NCBI RefSeq assembly: GCF_000424285.1
Contig: NZ_AUJP01000003.1
Coordinates: 186,001 to 250,000 of the forward strand
Length of the DNA stretch: 64,000 nucleotides
Reading direction: 5' to 3'
DNA from: Butyrivibrio sp. MB2005
Lineage (GTDB): Bacteria; Bacillota; Clostridia; Lachnospirales; Lachnospiraceae
Below the pieces are notes generated by a model that was not told the origin of the DNA, did not search any database, and saw only the letters and a program-made list of their open reading frames with translations. Below, piece by piece: positions 42,896-52,402 of this stretch. The stretch's first letter is position 1. The number at the start of each line of letters is the position of its first letter. The translations under genes were made by a program, and so were the position numbers.

Positions 42896-44213
42896 TAAAA
42901 GATTAAGGGTTGCTGCATATTGTAGAGTATCTACAGAACATGAGGAGCAGATAAACTCTTTCGAGAATCAAGTGCAGTACTATACCCAATACATAAATAA
43001 CAAGCCAGAATATGAAATGGCAGGTATTTATGCTGATGAGGCAATTACAGGAACAAGTACAAGAAAACGAGACGGTTTCAATAGAATGATTGAAGACTGT
43101 GATAATGGGAAGATTGACTATGTTATAACAAAATCGATTTCAAGATTTGCCAGGAATACTCAGGATTGCCTTAAGTACTCAAGACACCTTAAGAGCCTTG
43201 GAATAGGCATTTATTTTGAAAAGGAAAATATAAATACATTAGATGCATCAGGTGAACTGCTTTTCACAATTCTTAGCTCGCTTGCACAGGAAGAGTCAAG
43301 GAATATCTCGGAGAATAGTAAGTGGGGAATCAGGCACGGCTTTAAAAATGGCAAACCACTAATCAATACAACCTCTTTTATGGGATATGATAAGGACGAA
43401 AATGGAAAGCTTGTAATAAATAAGGAACAAGCAAAGATTGTGAGAAGGATATACACAAGATTCTTGGAAGGTGCGCCAATAGCCCTGATATGTAGAGAAC
43501 TTAGAGATGATAAGGTAAGGGGTATAAATAATGGGACATGGGCGTGTGCTGTTGTTAGGGCCATGCTTGAAAACGAGAAACATTGTGGAGACCTTCTCAT
43601 GCAAAAGACATACTGCGAGGACTACTTGTCAAAGAAACAGGTCAAAAATTATGGGGAAGTTGATCAGTATTTTGTTGAGAATGATCACGAGGCAATTATT
43701 CCAAAGGACGAATGGCTAGCGGTACAATTGGAGCTTCAGCGAAGAGAAAAATATAGAAATGAGGTAGGATTCCTTAAATATTATTCCGGGCTTGGAGGAT
43801 TTTCTCGTAAAGTTGTTTGCGGATGCTGCGGCAAAATTTATACACGTAGAAATGCTGATACTAATGGCAATAAGAAATGGTTTTGCGAGGGCAAAAAGAA
43901 TCCATCTAAAGATTCCTGCAAAGGCCCTCTTGTTGAAGAGGAGAGGCTAAATAAAGCTTTTATAATCGCCTGGAATACCATAGTGCAAGAGAAGGATCCA
44001 AATATCCTCAAGTGGGATGAACAAATCGTTGAAGGGGATCCGCTTCAAAGGCTTAGAGCAAGGCAAATGAAAATGATGGTTGAGGAAGGAAATATCAGTG
44101 AAGTAGTACCAGAACATGTAATGCTTGTACTAGAGAGAATAGTAGTTCATAGCAAAGAGCATTTTGAAGTAAGATTTCTGGACGGAACAGTAAAAAATGT
44201 CTGTGTAGGATAA
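42825..44213 (+). CDS. Large serine recombinase 2 (canonical), 462 aa
   Basis: Catalytic Ser in YCRVST (about residue 36), ITKSISRFARN near 103, and a standard E-helix QEESRNISENSKWG. A zinc ribbon (CGCCG...C...C) and a recombinase domain follow. GTG start with GGAGG nine bases upstream. It likely does the main strand exchange; the shared overlap with recombinase 1 suggests a paired system. Confidence 0.94.
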   Translation: MKKSVTVIPAKKYVRSEKRGQAGDKRLRVAAYCRVSTEHEEQINSFENQVQYYTQYINNKPEYEMAGIYADEAITGTSTRKRDGFNRMIEDCDNGKIDYVITKSISRFARNTQDCLKYSRHLKSLGIGIYFEKENINTLDASGELLFTILSSLAQEESRNISENSKWGIRHGFKNGKPLINTTSFMGYDKDENGKLVINKEQAKIVRRIYTRFLEGAPIALICRELRDDKVRGINNGTWACAVVRAMLENEKHCGDLLMQKTYCEDYLSKKQVKNYGEVDQYFVENDHEAIIPKDEWLAVQLELQRREKYRNEVGFLKYYSGLGGFSRKVVCGCCGKIYTRRNADTNGNKKWFCEGKKNPSKDSCKGPLVEEERLNKAFIIAWNTIVQEKDPNILKWDEQIVEGDPLQRLRARQMKMMVEEGNISEVVPEHVMLVLERIVVHSKEHFEVRFLDGTVKNVCVG

Positions 44214-44217
44214 GACA

Positions 44218-44505
44218 TTATTTAATGTTAAGAGCATATGCCGGCTTTTTCCTAGATCTCTTTCTGCCGCCTAACTGAAAAATGTCATGTTCTTTTATGT
44301 AATCTATAGCTTCGACCAGGGTACCAAATGATGTCTGATAATGATAATCTGAATAAAAGGCATGAGAATGGGATAGGTCGAAGCAAATCTTTTTATCTTC
44401 AATTTTCCAAGTGTGTCCGGTGTTTTTGGACATAATTTCTATAATGTTTTTCTTTTTTATGAGCGTTAAAAAGTAGCGTTCGTTCTGAATATCTGTATAA
44501 GTCAT
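44218..44505 (-). CDS. Hypothetical protein, 95 aa
   Basis: A basic soluble protein on the minus strand with a beta-rich first half and a Lys/Arg-rich end (RKRSRKKPAY), suggesting nucleic-acid contact. AAAGGA precedes its ATG. Its stop is four bases from the recombinase stop, so the genes converge, with only a short ACATTA/TAATGT hairpin between them. It may be the last phage gene or a host gene next to attR. Confidence 0.6.
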   Translation of the reverse strand: MTYTDIQNERYFLTLIKKKNIIEIMSKNTGHTWKIEDKKICFDLSHSHAFYSDYHYQTSFGTLVEAIDYIKEHDIFQLGGRKRSRKKPAYALNIK

Positions 44506-44603
44506 ATAATAAATCCTTTCAGTGAAAACATGGCAGATATTGCCGCGACGAGAAGTGATAATAACATATTATAAATATAAATGCAAATGTAATGATATGG
44601 GCT

Positions 44604-44633
44604 TTGAATAGAATGGAATAAGCTTTATATAAT
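44604..44633 (+). promoter_or_regulatory. Promoter of the McrBC operon
   Basis: TTGAAT (44604-44609) and TATAAT (44628-44633), 18 bp apart. The predicted transcript starts near 44640, giving about 110 bases of leader before the McrB start. Confidence 0.65.
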
Positions 44634-44751
44634 GGGATTGTTGCGCATAACTAAGGGCAGTTTTATACTTATTTTATCTATATTTTATATGTTCTTCTTA
44701 AGTGAAATCTATAATGGAATTACGACGAAAAATCATAATTCGAGGTGCTTT

Positions 44752-47556
44752 ATGAAGCAGATCAAGATAAATGGAATTCCCTACAATCTAATTTCAAGAA
44801 ACGAAAAAGAAGATAATCCATATCCGCATATAGAAAATGCTCTAACTAATCAAACACCGACTGGAGATCAGAAAAGTATATTGAGGACTTTTCTGGCTGA
44901 TAACGGGGTTCAAACTCCTTCAAGCATAAATACGCATTCATGTGTGGAACAACTTACTGAAATTGCAGATAGAATAAATGCTTCAAGAATGGGCACCTTT
45001 GATTCATGGACCATAAAAAGCAATCTGGTTTGTGCTAAGAAAACAGATAAATCTTTCTTTGATTATAATGGATCAGGAATTCCTAAAGATATCAGATGGT
45101 TCTTTGGGGTGGATAAGCTTGAACTCGGAGGAAAGAAGAATATCCTGCTTATTTATAAAGGCAAAGAGTATAGTGCGTCTATTCAGCGTGAAAATGAGCA
45201 TGCAAGAACAAGACTATTTTGGAACAGTGATCTGGCTGAAATGGTTTCTGGATACAATAATCCGGAATCATATCCTATAGCCTTATTTACGCAGTTAGCT
45301 GATACAAAATATGAAATGCAGATGATAGGAGATGCAGCAGTGTCAGGTATTGATTACATAGGTGTTCTGAATTATTTAGAAAATAATATGGAAGTCCCAT
45401 ACTCAAATCCAGAAGACCCAGGGATTAGTGCAAATGAGAAAGATCGCCTTCTGAAAGTAAAAGAAAAGGGTCAGTGGGTTGTGGCTGAAATGAAGAAGAT
45501 GGCGGATGCATGCAGGCAAAAATACAACCTGGATAAATGCCTACCTTTATCTTGGCTTGATGGGTCAAATACTAAGACAAGAAAGTATCTATGGGCCCAG
45601 ATGAAATATAGCCAATATGCAGATGACCCGATCAGTATATCAATTTTTGTTGAGAAAAATGGAACCCTCGGGACTAGATATCGAATAAGTCTTGAAATAA
45701 AAAATGATGGAACAGATAAGAAAACAATGGAAAGGTATCATTCTTATCTTGATATTCCTATAGATAACGACGCTGGTTTTGTATTTGTTTCAGGCAGTAA
45801 TGAATGGGGGAATCCAGAGGAACTCAAAAAGCCGCAGAATGAAATAAGAGAACAGCTTAGAAATGGCGAGTTAAGAAAGGTACAACTATGTAGGTATATA
45901 GAACGTCCTTCGGATGAAAGTAATGAATATTATCATGAAAAGCTCCTTGCAGCTGTAGGAGAGCTAATACCATATTACGAGTATGTTATTGGTTTAACAG
46001 AACCTGAAATAGAAGTAAAAGCTGAGGAAGCACAGAGCATGAATAAAGAGATTGGATTAAATACAATTTTATATGGCCCTCCTGGAACAGGTAAAACATA
46101 TAATTCTATGATTTATGCTGTAGCTATTATCGAAGGAAAAGAAACAAAGGAAGTATACGCTGAAGCATCTGATAATTATGAAGCTGTAAAAGCAAGGTAT
46201 GAAGCTTATAAAGAAGAAAACCAGATAGCTTTTACAACTTTTCATCAATCGTATGGGTATGAGGAATTTATAGAGGGTATTAGACCAGTGATGGACTCAG
46301 ATAAGGATGACATATCTTATACTGTGGAACCAGGTATTTTTAAGGTGTTCTGCGATAAAGCTAGATCTAAAATTGATGCTCCGGATATAGAAATAAACAA
46401 TGATGCTACATCATGGTATATAAAAATTTATCCAGATGAAAAAAAGACTGCGCAAGAGATACTGGATTTCTGTATAGAAGAAGGTACTATACGCATGGAC
46501 TTTACTGAAGAAGAAATAAAGAATTCAGCACTAGGAGGAAAAGATGAGCATGAGTTTCTCCGTTGGTATAAATATGATATTGAGCCTGGTGATTATGTAT
46601 TGGCAAGCTTGGGACATGGAATAATAAGAGCGGTTGGAATTTTCGAGGAGGGCGATGCCTTTTGGGATGATAAGTTAGATAGTCATCATTTTGCAAGAAA
46701 AGTAAAGTGGTTAGCATATGATATGTCTGCTGATCTCAAAGAATACAATAATGGAATCGCTTTTCCTAGATTTGTCATTTCAAGACTGAAGAATTGTGTT
46801 CCATCAAATGTACAAAGAATGCTCATAGATTCTGGGGCATATAAAGAACTAAAGAACGATAAAAGATATGTTTTCATTATTGATGAAATAAACAGAGGTA
46901 ACATATCTAAGATATTTGGTGAGTTAATCACACTTATTGAAACTACAAAGCGTTCAGGAGAAAAAGAAGCAATGGAAGCTATTCTTCCATATTCAAAAAC
47001 TCCGTTCAGTGTTCCAGATAATGTATATATATTGGGGACTATGAACACGGCTGATAGATCAATTGCTCTTATGGACACTGCTTTAAGAAGACGATTTGAT
47101 TTTGTGGAAAAAATGCCAGATCCAGGACTGCTTAGAGGCATTACTGTATCTGATGGTAATACCAGTGTAAATGTCGAGGAGCTGCTTAGAGTTATAAACC
47201 AGCGAATAGAATACCTTTTTGATAGGGAACATACTATAGGGCACGCATTTTTCATGAAGTTAAGGGACAATCCTTCGTTAAAGACCCTATCAGATATCTT
47301 CAAGAATAATGTTATTCCGCTTTTACAGGAATACTTCTATGAAGACTATGAAAAGATTCAACTCGTGTTGGGAGACAATGGCAAATCATCTTCTGAGTAT
47401 GCATTCGTTAAGGAAGAGGATTATGACTTGAGGAAAGTATTTAAGGGGAATCCGACCAGCATAGACACACTGGATATCTCAGGAAGGAAGTATAAAGTCC
47501 AGATGAGTGCATGTGACTATATTCAGAGTTATAAAGAGATCAGTGATACCATATAG
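44752..47556 (+). CDS. McrB-type AAA+ GTPase with EVE-like insertion, 934 aa
   Basis: It is the motor subunit of a type IV restriction system. The N-terminal 400 residues include an MrcB-N/DUF3578-like region for DNA recognition. The AAA domain has Walker A GPPGTGKT near residue 443, Walker B FIIDEINRG near 708 and the McrB-type NTADRS near 764. Between Walker A and B, residues about 550-663 form an extra domain (PGDYVLASLGHGIIRAVGIF, HFARKVKW) that looks EVE/PUA-like. I take ATG 44752 after GAGGTG; the longer frame from 44632 includes the promoter -10. Confidence 0.9.
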   Translation: MKQIKINGIPYNLISRNEKEDNPYPHIENALTNQTPTGDQKSILRTFLADNGVQTPSSINTHSCVEQLTEIADRINASRMGTFDSWTIKSNLVCAKKTDKSFFDYNGSGIPKDIRWFFGVDKLELGGKKNILLIYKGKEYSASIQRENEHARTRLFWNSDLAEMVSGYNNPESYPIALFTQLADTKYEMQMIGDAAVSGIDYIGVLNYLENNMEVPYSNPEDPGISANEKDRLLKVKEKGQWVVAEMKKMADACRQKYNLDKCLPLSWLDGSNTKTRKYLWAQMKYSQYADDPISISIFVEKNGTLGTRYRISLEIKNDGTDKKTMERYHSYLDIPIDNDAGFVFVSGSNEWGNPEELKKPQNEIREQLRNGELRKVQLCRYIERPSDESNEYYHEKLLAAVGELIPYYEYVIGLTEPEIEVKAEEAQSMNKEIGLNTILYGPPGTGKTYNSMIYAVAIIEGKETKEVYAEASDNYEAVKARYEAYKEENQIAFTTFHQSYGYEEFIEGIRPVMDSDKDDISYTVEPGIFKVFCDKARSKIDAPDIEINNDATSWYIKIYPDEKKTAQEILDFCIEEGTIRMDFTEEEIKNSALGGKDEHEFLRWYKYDIEPGDYVLASLGHGIIRAVGIFEEGDAFWDDKLDSHHFARKVKWLAYDMSADLKEYNNGIAFPRFVISRLKNCVPSNVQRMLIDSGAYKELKNDKRYVFIIDEINRGNISKIFGELITLIETTKRSGEKEAMEAILPYSKTPFSVPDNVYILGTMNTADRSIALMDTALRRRFDFVEKMPDPGLLRGITVSDGNTSVNVEELLRVINQRIEYLFDREHTIGHAFFMKLRDNPSLKTLSDIFKNNVIPLLQEYFYEDYEKIQLVLGDNGKSSSEYAFVKEEDYDLRKVFKGNPTSIDTLDISGRKYKVQMSACDYIQSYKEISDTI

Positions 47557-47564
47557 GAATTTAT

Positions 47565-48899
47565 ATGCAGCGCTTAGTTGAAGTAAAAGAATTTGATTCG
47601 ATCATTCGGGAAAGTGAGTATTCGGATGATTATAACTTCAAAAGCCTTAGTGAAACAGAGTTTTCATGGGTAATGGATTTTGCTAAGGAATACACGAGCA
47701 TGGAGGAAGGTGACTCTGATGCTCTTGAATTTATGCGCATTGGTTATAAGAAACCTTATGGAGATGTTATTACTCTAAAGAATTATGTGGGATTGATTCA
47801 GCTTAAGAATGGATTCCAGATTCAGGTTCTGCCAAAGATAACATTCGATAGTGGTGATGATGCTGGCAACGAGCGTACAAAGAAGGTATTCCTGAAAATG
47901 CTCCGAAGTATGAAGGATTTTCCAGGAAAGATTTTTAATGAGGCTTCATTAAAAGTCAGTAAAATGAACCTCTATGAGCTGTTTATAAATATGTACTTAC
48001 AGGAAGTGAGGCAGCTCCTTAAGAGAGGCATAAGATCTTCATATATAGAAACGGAGGATAATCTAAGATTTTATAAAGGGAAACTACTGGTTAATCAGCA
48101 TATAAAAGCAAATGTTGCTCATAGGGAACGTTTCTATGTGTCATATGAAGAGTTCCATCCCAATAGGCCAGAAAATAGATTGATAAAATCGACCTTGCTC
48201 AAACTGCAAAAAATATCATCCAGTGCTGAGAATTCTAAAGAGATAAGGCAGATGTTAACTCATTTTGAGATGGTGGAGCCATCGTCAAATTATGAAAAGG
48301 ACTTCTCAAAAGTTGTGATTGATAGGAATACCAAGGATTATGACATGCTTATGAAATGGTCCAAAGTTTTTCTGCTTAACAGGAGTTTTACGACCTTTTC
48401 AGGTGATACTACATCAAGGGCGCTTTTATTCCCGATGGAAAAGGTGTACGAGAGTTATGTGGCTAGAGAAATGAAGAAAGCGTTTATGCCCGATGGTTGG
48501 TTGGTATCAAGCCAGGATCATGGATACTACTTATTCGATGAACCACGCAGCCAATTTGCTCTGCGGCCTGATATTGTGATGAAACGAGGCGATCGGACCA
48601 TCGTTATGGATACAAAATGGAAGAGGCTGATGGATAATGATTATCTCAACTACGGGATATCACAAGCTGATATGTATCAAATGTATGCATATTCTAAGAA
48701 GTATGAAACACCTGAGATTTGGCTCTTGTATCCGGAAACAGAAGAGATGAGAGATCATAAACCAATTGAGTATGTGAGTATGGACCCAAGCATGGAGACT
48801 CATGTGCATGTACATTTTGTTGATCTGGAACATATAGAAGATAATCTTCAGTTGTTGAAAGAAAAGATTAGTATAGAGGTCGGAAACGATGGAGTATAA
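47565..48899 (+). CDS. mcrC: McrC-type restriction nuclease, 444 aa
   Basis: The C-terminal PD-(D/E)XK nuclease is clear: LRPDIVMKRG then MDTKWKRL (about residues 335-355). The N-terminal part matches the McrC region that stimulates McrB. It cleaves DNA when translocated by the upstream GTPase. It starts nine bases after the McrB gene and overlaps the third gene by 11 bases. Confidence 0.92.
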   Translation: MQRLVEVKEFDSIIRESEYSDDYNFKSLSETEFSWVMDFAKEYTSMEEGDSDALEFMRIGYKKPYGDVITLKNYVGLIQLKNGFQIQVLPKITFDSGDDAGNERTKKVFLKMLRSMKDFPGKIFNEASLKVSKMNLYELFINMYLQEVRQLLKRGIRSSYIETEDNLRFYKGKLLVNQHIKANVAHRERFYVSYEEFHPNRPENRLIKSTLLKLQKISSSAENSKEIRQMLTHFEMVEPSSNYEKDFSKVVIDRNTKDYDMLMKWSKVFLLNRSFTTFSGDTTSRALLFPMEKVYESYVAREMKKAFMPDGWLVSSQDHGYYLFDEPRSQFALRPDIVMKRGDRTIVMDTKWKRLMDNDYLNYGISQADMYQMYAYSKKYETPEIWLLYPETEEMRDHKPIEYVSMDPSMETHVHVHFVDLEHIEDNLQLLKEKISIEVGNDGV

Positions 48900-49656
48900 A
48901 GGGACTATAATTGAAACCAAACGCGACAATTTATTAGAGTGGCTTAGAACAGAACTTAAAAGTATCCCTGTTACTGTTTCTGCCGAGGATGAATGCATTA
49001 ATATTCGTTTTCAAGAATTATTGGTTTGTGGGATAGAAGTTTTAGACGAATCATACAAAATCTTCAATGCTACAGAAGATTGGAAAGAGAACACGTCCTA
49101 TCATTGTGAGCAGGCAGACGATGGGACTTGGTACTATTACATGGAATCTTCTGATGAGTGCATTTCTGAGTGTAAACGTCTTGTTATGTTTGAGGCTAAA
49201 AAAGGAAATGACATAAGTAGTAAAGAGTACAGTTCTGCGCCTCTTAGAGATAAGTTTTGGCAAAAACGAGTCAGAGACATTATGGGAAATTACCTTGTTT
49301 CTGAAATGTCTGGAGAAGTTAAGGAGCATGGAAAGCCTGAAGTGCGATTTGAAATGCGATATGATCCTAAGATTGCAGGACCTGAGCATAGACTTAGGGT
49401 TTACTTGCAAAATAAGAACAGCAAAAATCCTGAAGTAGTATCTGTATGGGTAGGAAGGGAAATTGCTAGCGAAGAATTTCTAAGGGAATCGCTTGTAACT
49501 GTTAAAGGGGATCATCCATTAGGCCCTAGGAATGATAGTTTAGGACATTACAAGGAAAGTAATATTAAGTTCAAAATTTCAGAAAACGACAGGCAAAGGG
49601 ATATCGAGGAAGCTTTTGAATTTATCAGAGTGATAATAAAGAAGAAAATGGGATGA
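48889..49656 (+). CDS. Third gene of the McrBC operon, 255 aa, unknown
   Basis: Its start overlaps the mcrC end by 11 bases, so it is almost certainly co-translated with the restriction genes. The first half (residues 1-110) is acidic with a Tyr-rich stretch (DGTWYYYMES). The second half has a PLRDKFWQKRVRDIM helix and strands ending FIRVIIKKKMG. I do not recognise a family. It could add target specificity or regulate the complex. Confidence 0.75.
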   Translation: MEYKGTIIETKRDNLLEWLRTELKSIPVTVSAEDECINIRFQELLVCGIEVLDESYKIFNATEDWKENTSYHCEQADDGTWYYYMESSDECISECKRLVMFEAKKGNDISSKEYSSAPLRDKFWQKRVRDIMGNYLVSEMSGEVKEHGKPEVRFEMRYDPKIAGPEHRLRVYLQNKNSKNPEVVSVWVGREIASEEFLRESLVTVKGDHPLGPRNDSLGHYKESNIKFKISENDRQRDIEEAFEFIRVIIKKKMG

Positions 49657-49767
49657 CTTATGGTACCAAATATAGATGTTTGAAAAGCTGTGATTATTGA
49701 TGAATCTGTTAAGACTAGTTAAGCGGCGAAGTGGCTTTAGTGCATATTAATTAGAAAGGCGTAATGT

Positions 49768-51624
49768 ATGTATTGCAGAAAATGTGGAAAACAAATACCT
49801 GATGATAGCTCATTTTGTACTAATTGCGGGGCTAAAGTAGTAGATGGAAATACAAATGCTTCATCTATGCAGAATTATAATGCAGTGGATATTAACACTA
49901 ATAATATAGGTAATCATTATGGTTCAGCACCTAGTCCGAACACGAACTATGAAAATAGTTATTCTTCACATCATGATATTATTCATCCAGATAGAAAAAT
50001 GCCTTTTATTATTGCTGGAGTAGCTATTTCTGCATTTATATTGCTTGTTATTATGCTAGTGTTGATTTTTACTTTTAGAAGCAACATGAGGGAAAGCCAT
50101 GAAGTACAACTTGCCGAGGAAACTTATGGTAAGAGTCCAAATAAAGCAGACAACAGTACAGCTAGTAAAGATACTCCTGAAGTAAAGGAAGAAGAGGTGG
50201 TTGAAGATGTGCCTCAAGCTGAGGAAGAGGAATCAAATACTGCGGAAGAATCAAGCACTTTAACTGAAGAATCAAGTGACTCAGCTGAAGAAAAAAGCAA
50301 TATATCATATAGTTCAATAAGTGAACTTCCAAATGATTTACCATATGCATTTCGATATTCCGATGGAACAAATTGGCAGACCTCGATTCATATTAAAGCT
50401 AATGGACATTTTAAAGGCATATCAATTAAAACAAGTACTGATACGGCAGCAGATTATCCAAATGGAACGAAATATGTATCATCATTTACGGGGCAATTTA
50501 CGGAGTTTATGCAAGGGGATAATGATGAGTATTTATTAAAACTATCGAAGCTTGAATTTAGTAGTACTCCAGAAGAATGGATAGAGGATGGTGTTCGTTA
50601 TATAAAAGATAATCCAAAAGGGATTGAACTTGACCGTGTATATACTCTTTATTCACCATCTATAAAGGTATCTGATACAGACGAGCCATTTCAGAATTTA
50701 TGGAATAATATGATAACAAAGATTTATGATAACTATTCTGATAGGGGTGATACATTAGAGGATTATGTCCTTTTTTATAATGATACAAGTGATACTTGTG
50801 ATTGTTTTTGCGGATTCAATGATGAAAAAGATGACTATATTTATCCAGATGTATATGAAAAAGTTTTGACAGATGAGGATGTTGCATCAATATCAGAAGT
50901 AAATAAAGGAACTATTACTGGACGTAGCGTATATCAGATGATTATTAATGAGATTTACGCTAAACATAAGTATAGATTTGGTAAGGAGGATGTCCTTTCT
51001 TATTTCCTTAATAGATTTTGGTATTGGGAGTATTTTGATGAAGGGGATATGATAGATGATATGGCATCTATAGAGGGATTATTATCCCAAACAGAAAAAG
51101 ACAATGTAAAAATTCTTAAGGGTGCTATGAATGGCGTCAACGCAGCTGATGCTCTTGCAAATAATTATGCTGAATCAACAGGTGAACAGGATAAAGCTGA
51201 GACAAATGAAACGGTGGCACCGGAAGAGCAGTCAGCGACTAATAATGATATGGTGAAGGTTGGGGACACTTTTACTATTGGTGGGGTAAAGATGTCTATT
51301 ACTGGTGCAGAGCTTGAGTATTGGACGTATAATCCTACATATGATGGACAAGTATATGGACATGGAATGAAATATATAAGTGTTTCATTTACTGTAGAGA
51401 ATATTGGAACTTCAAGCATGTATATATCACCATACTCATTTAATTGTTATGCGGATGATTCTTATTGTGATGTGGCTTCATTCCATTCTGGACAATGTGG
51501 TGAGATATCTCCCGGCAGGAAAACATCATTTGATGCTTATTGGAAGGTCCCTGATACAGCTGGCACGATCGAGCTTGAATATAAATATAATTACAAAACA
51601 ATAGTAAAGATCAAAATTCAGTAA
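49768..51624 (+). CDS. Zinc-ribbon, YARHG and DUF4352-like membrane protein, 618 aa
   Basis: An N-terminal zinc ribbon (Cys 3, 6, 17, 20) is followed by a transmembrane segment (about 79-103), an acidic Glu/Ser linker, a beta-rich domain, a YARHG domain near residues 385-425 (INEIYAKHKYRF, then YFLNRFWY), and a C-terminal DUF4352-like immunoglobulin fold (about 495-618). It is therefore probably a surface-exposed anchor protein of the cell envelope. AGAAAGG precedes the ATG. Confidence 0.8.
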   Translation: MYCRKCGKQIPDDSSFCTNCGAKVVDGNTNASSMQNYNAVDINTNNIGNHYGSAPSPNTNYENSYSSHHDIIHPDRKMPFIIAGVAISAFILLVIMLVLIFTFRSNMRESHEVQLAEETYGKSPNKADNSTASKDTPEVKEEEVVEDVPQAEEEESNTAEESSTLTEESSDSAEEKSNISYSSISELPNDLPYAFRYSDGTNWQTSIHIKANGHFKGISIKTSTDTAADYPNGTKYVSSFTGQFTEFMQGDNDEYLLKLSKLEFSSTPEEWIEDGVRYIKDNPKGIELDRVYTLYSPSIKVSDTDEPFQNLWNNMITKIYDNYSDRGDTLEDYVLFYNDTSDTCDCFCGFNDEKDDYIYPDVYEKVLTDEDVASISEVNKGTITGRSVYQMIINEIYAKHKYRFGKEDVLSYFLNRFWYWEYFDEGDMIDDMASIEGLLSQTEKDNVKILKGAMNGVNAADALANNYAESTGEQDKAETNETVAPEEQSATNNDMVKVGDTFTIGGVKMSITGAELEYWTYNPTYDGQVYGHGMKYISVSFTVENIGTSSMYISPYSFNCYADDSYCDVASFHSGQCGEISPGRKTSFDAYWKVPDTAGTIELEYKYNYKTIVKIKIQ

Positions 51625-51689
51625 CTAATTGGTTTATACCATTTATTGGCAAATGGAATAAGTGTGTATTATTACAGGAAGAAGGCTAT

Positions 51690-51845
51690 ATGGGTCCATA
51701 TGATTTTATAAAAGATACTCCGTTTGATCTTAATAAGGATGGGAAGATTGATGCAGTAGAGTATGACATAATATTTGGCGGTCTATGCTCTGAGGAAGAT
51801 GCAAATGTTGAGAATATGGATATGGAGATTGAGGATGAGCAATGA
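51690..51845 (+). CDS. Small EF-hand-like protein, 51 aa
   Basis: A 51-residue acidic protein with a canonical 12-residue calcium loop, DLNKDGKIDAVE, in its first half. GGAAGAAGG precedes the ATG, 65 bases after the zinc-ribbon gene. It may be a calcium-binding partner of that surface protein, or a dockerin-like single repeat. It has no signal peptide. Confidence 0.55.
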   Translation: MGPYDFIKDTPFDLNKDGKIDAVEYDIIFGGLCSEEDANVENMDMEIEDEQ

Positions 51846-51930
51846 GACAAATACTGCTGTATAATTGATACTGAAAACATATTCGATTTAAGATATGGGG
51901 ATTAGTAATATGAAAATAGTATTTTTAAGA

Positions 51931-52015
51931 CATCACCACATGCCTAACCTGTAGGAAGGTAATTTACCTTTGATACTTCCTGCAGGGAAGGTAAATATTA
52001 TCAAAGGTGGTGATG
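51931..52015 (+). promoter_or_regulatory. Structured leader with competing helices
   Basis: CATCACCAC (51931-51939) pairs with GTGGTGATG (52007-52015), covering the ribosome site of the 52018 gene. ACCTTTGATA (51966-51975) pairs with TATCAAAGGT (51999-52008). TTTACCTT (51963-51970) can also pair with AAGGTAAA (51988-51995), and CTTCC with GGAAG (51976-51990). Some of these exclude each other, as in riboswitches or attenuators. Confidence 0.55.
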
Positions 52016-52017
52016 CT

Positions 52018-52263
52018 ATGGGAAGAACAAGGGCCTATAGGAGAAGCGTCAGAAACAGAGCAATAGCTCATAAGAAGAGAATTTGGAAATCCATCTGGAA
52101 GGAAAAACAATATATTCCCGATGGGAAATTCTCAAAAGCCCATATGGGCTGCGGATGTTGGTTATGTAAACCTTGGAAACATCAGTATGAACCAAGCAGG
52201 TCAGAAATAAGAGATACGGTTCGTGCTAGACAATGTATTGATGATTATTTAAATAATCGCTAA
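52018..52263 (+). CDS. Small basic CxCxxC protein, 81 aa
   Basis: A strongly basic protein (RRSVRNRAIAHKKR at the start) with a CGCWLC cluster near residue 45. Similar small basic Cys-containing proteins are widespread in bacteria with no known function, as far as I recall. The charge suggests RNA or ribosome binding. The ribosome site GGTGGTG is inside a structured leader, so autoregulation is plausible. A clear terminator follows. Confidence 0.7.
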   Translation: MGRTRAYRRSVRNRAIAHKKRIWKSIWKEKQYIPDGKFSKAHMGCGCWLCKPWKHQYEPSRSEIRDTVRARQCIDDYLNNR

Positions 52264-52270
52264 TAAGGAA

Positions 52271-52309
52271 AGCCTTGGCTATGAATGAATATATAGCTAA
52301 GGCTTTTTT
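52271..52309 (+). terminator. Terminator after the CxCxxC gene
   Basis: A 12-bp stem with one mismatch or wobble (52271-52282 with 52293-52304) and six Ts. Confidence 0.85.
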
Positions 52310-52402
52310 GTATGTACTTTCGCGAAATAGATAGGTGAAAAAGAGAATAAAACTATATATAGTTTCAGTGCTACATTAAAGCACAAGATATAGTGCTCGA
52401 CG

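Larger units (their letters stand above)
3142..44213 (+). mobile_element. Siphovirus prophage (boundaries approximate)
   Basis: The interval carries all expected temperate-phage modules in order: immunity, replication, packaging, head, tail, lysis, and two large serine recombinases. All rightward genes are closely packed, often with TGATG or ATGA overlaps. I could not identify attL and attR, because serine integrase cores are only a few bases long. The limits given are therefore the first immunity gene and the last recombinase. The gene at 44218-44505 may also belong to it. Confidence 0.85.

Noticed and set aside
44632..44751. Membrane-anchored N-terminus for McrB
   Set aside because: The first codons include the promoter -10, and a proper ribosome site precedes the ATG at 44752.
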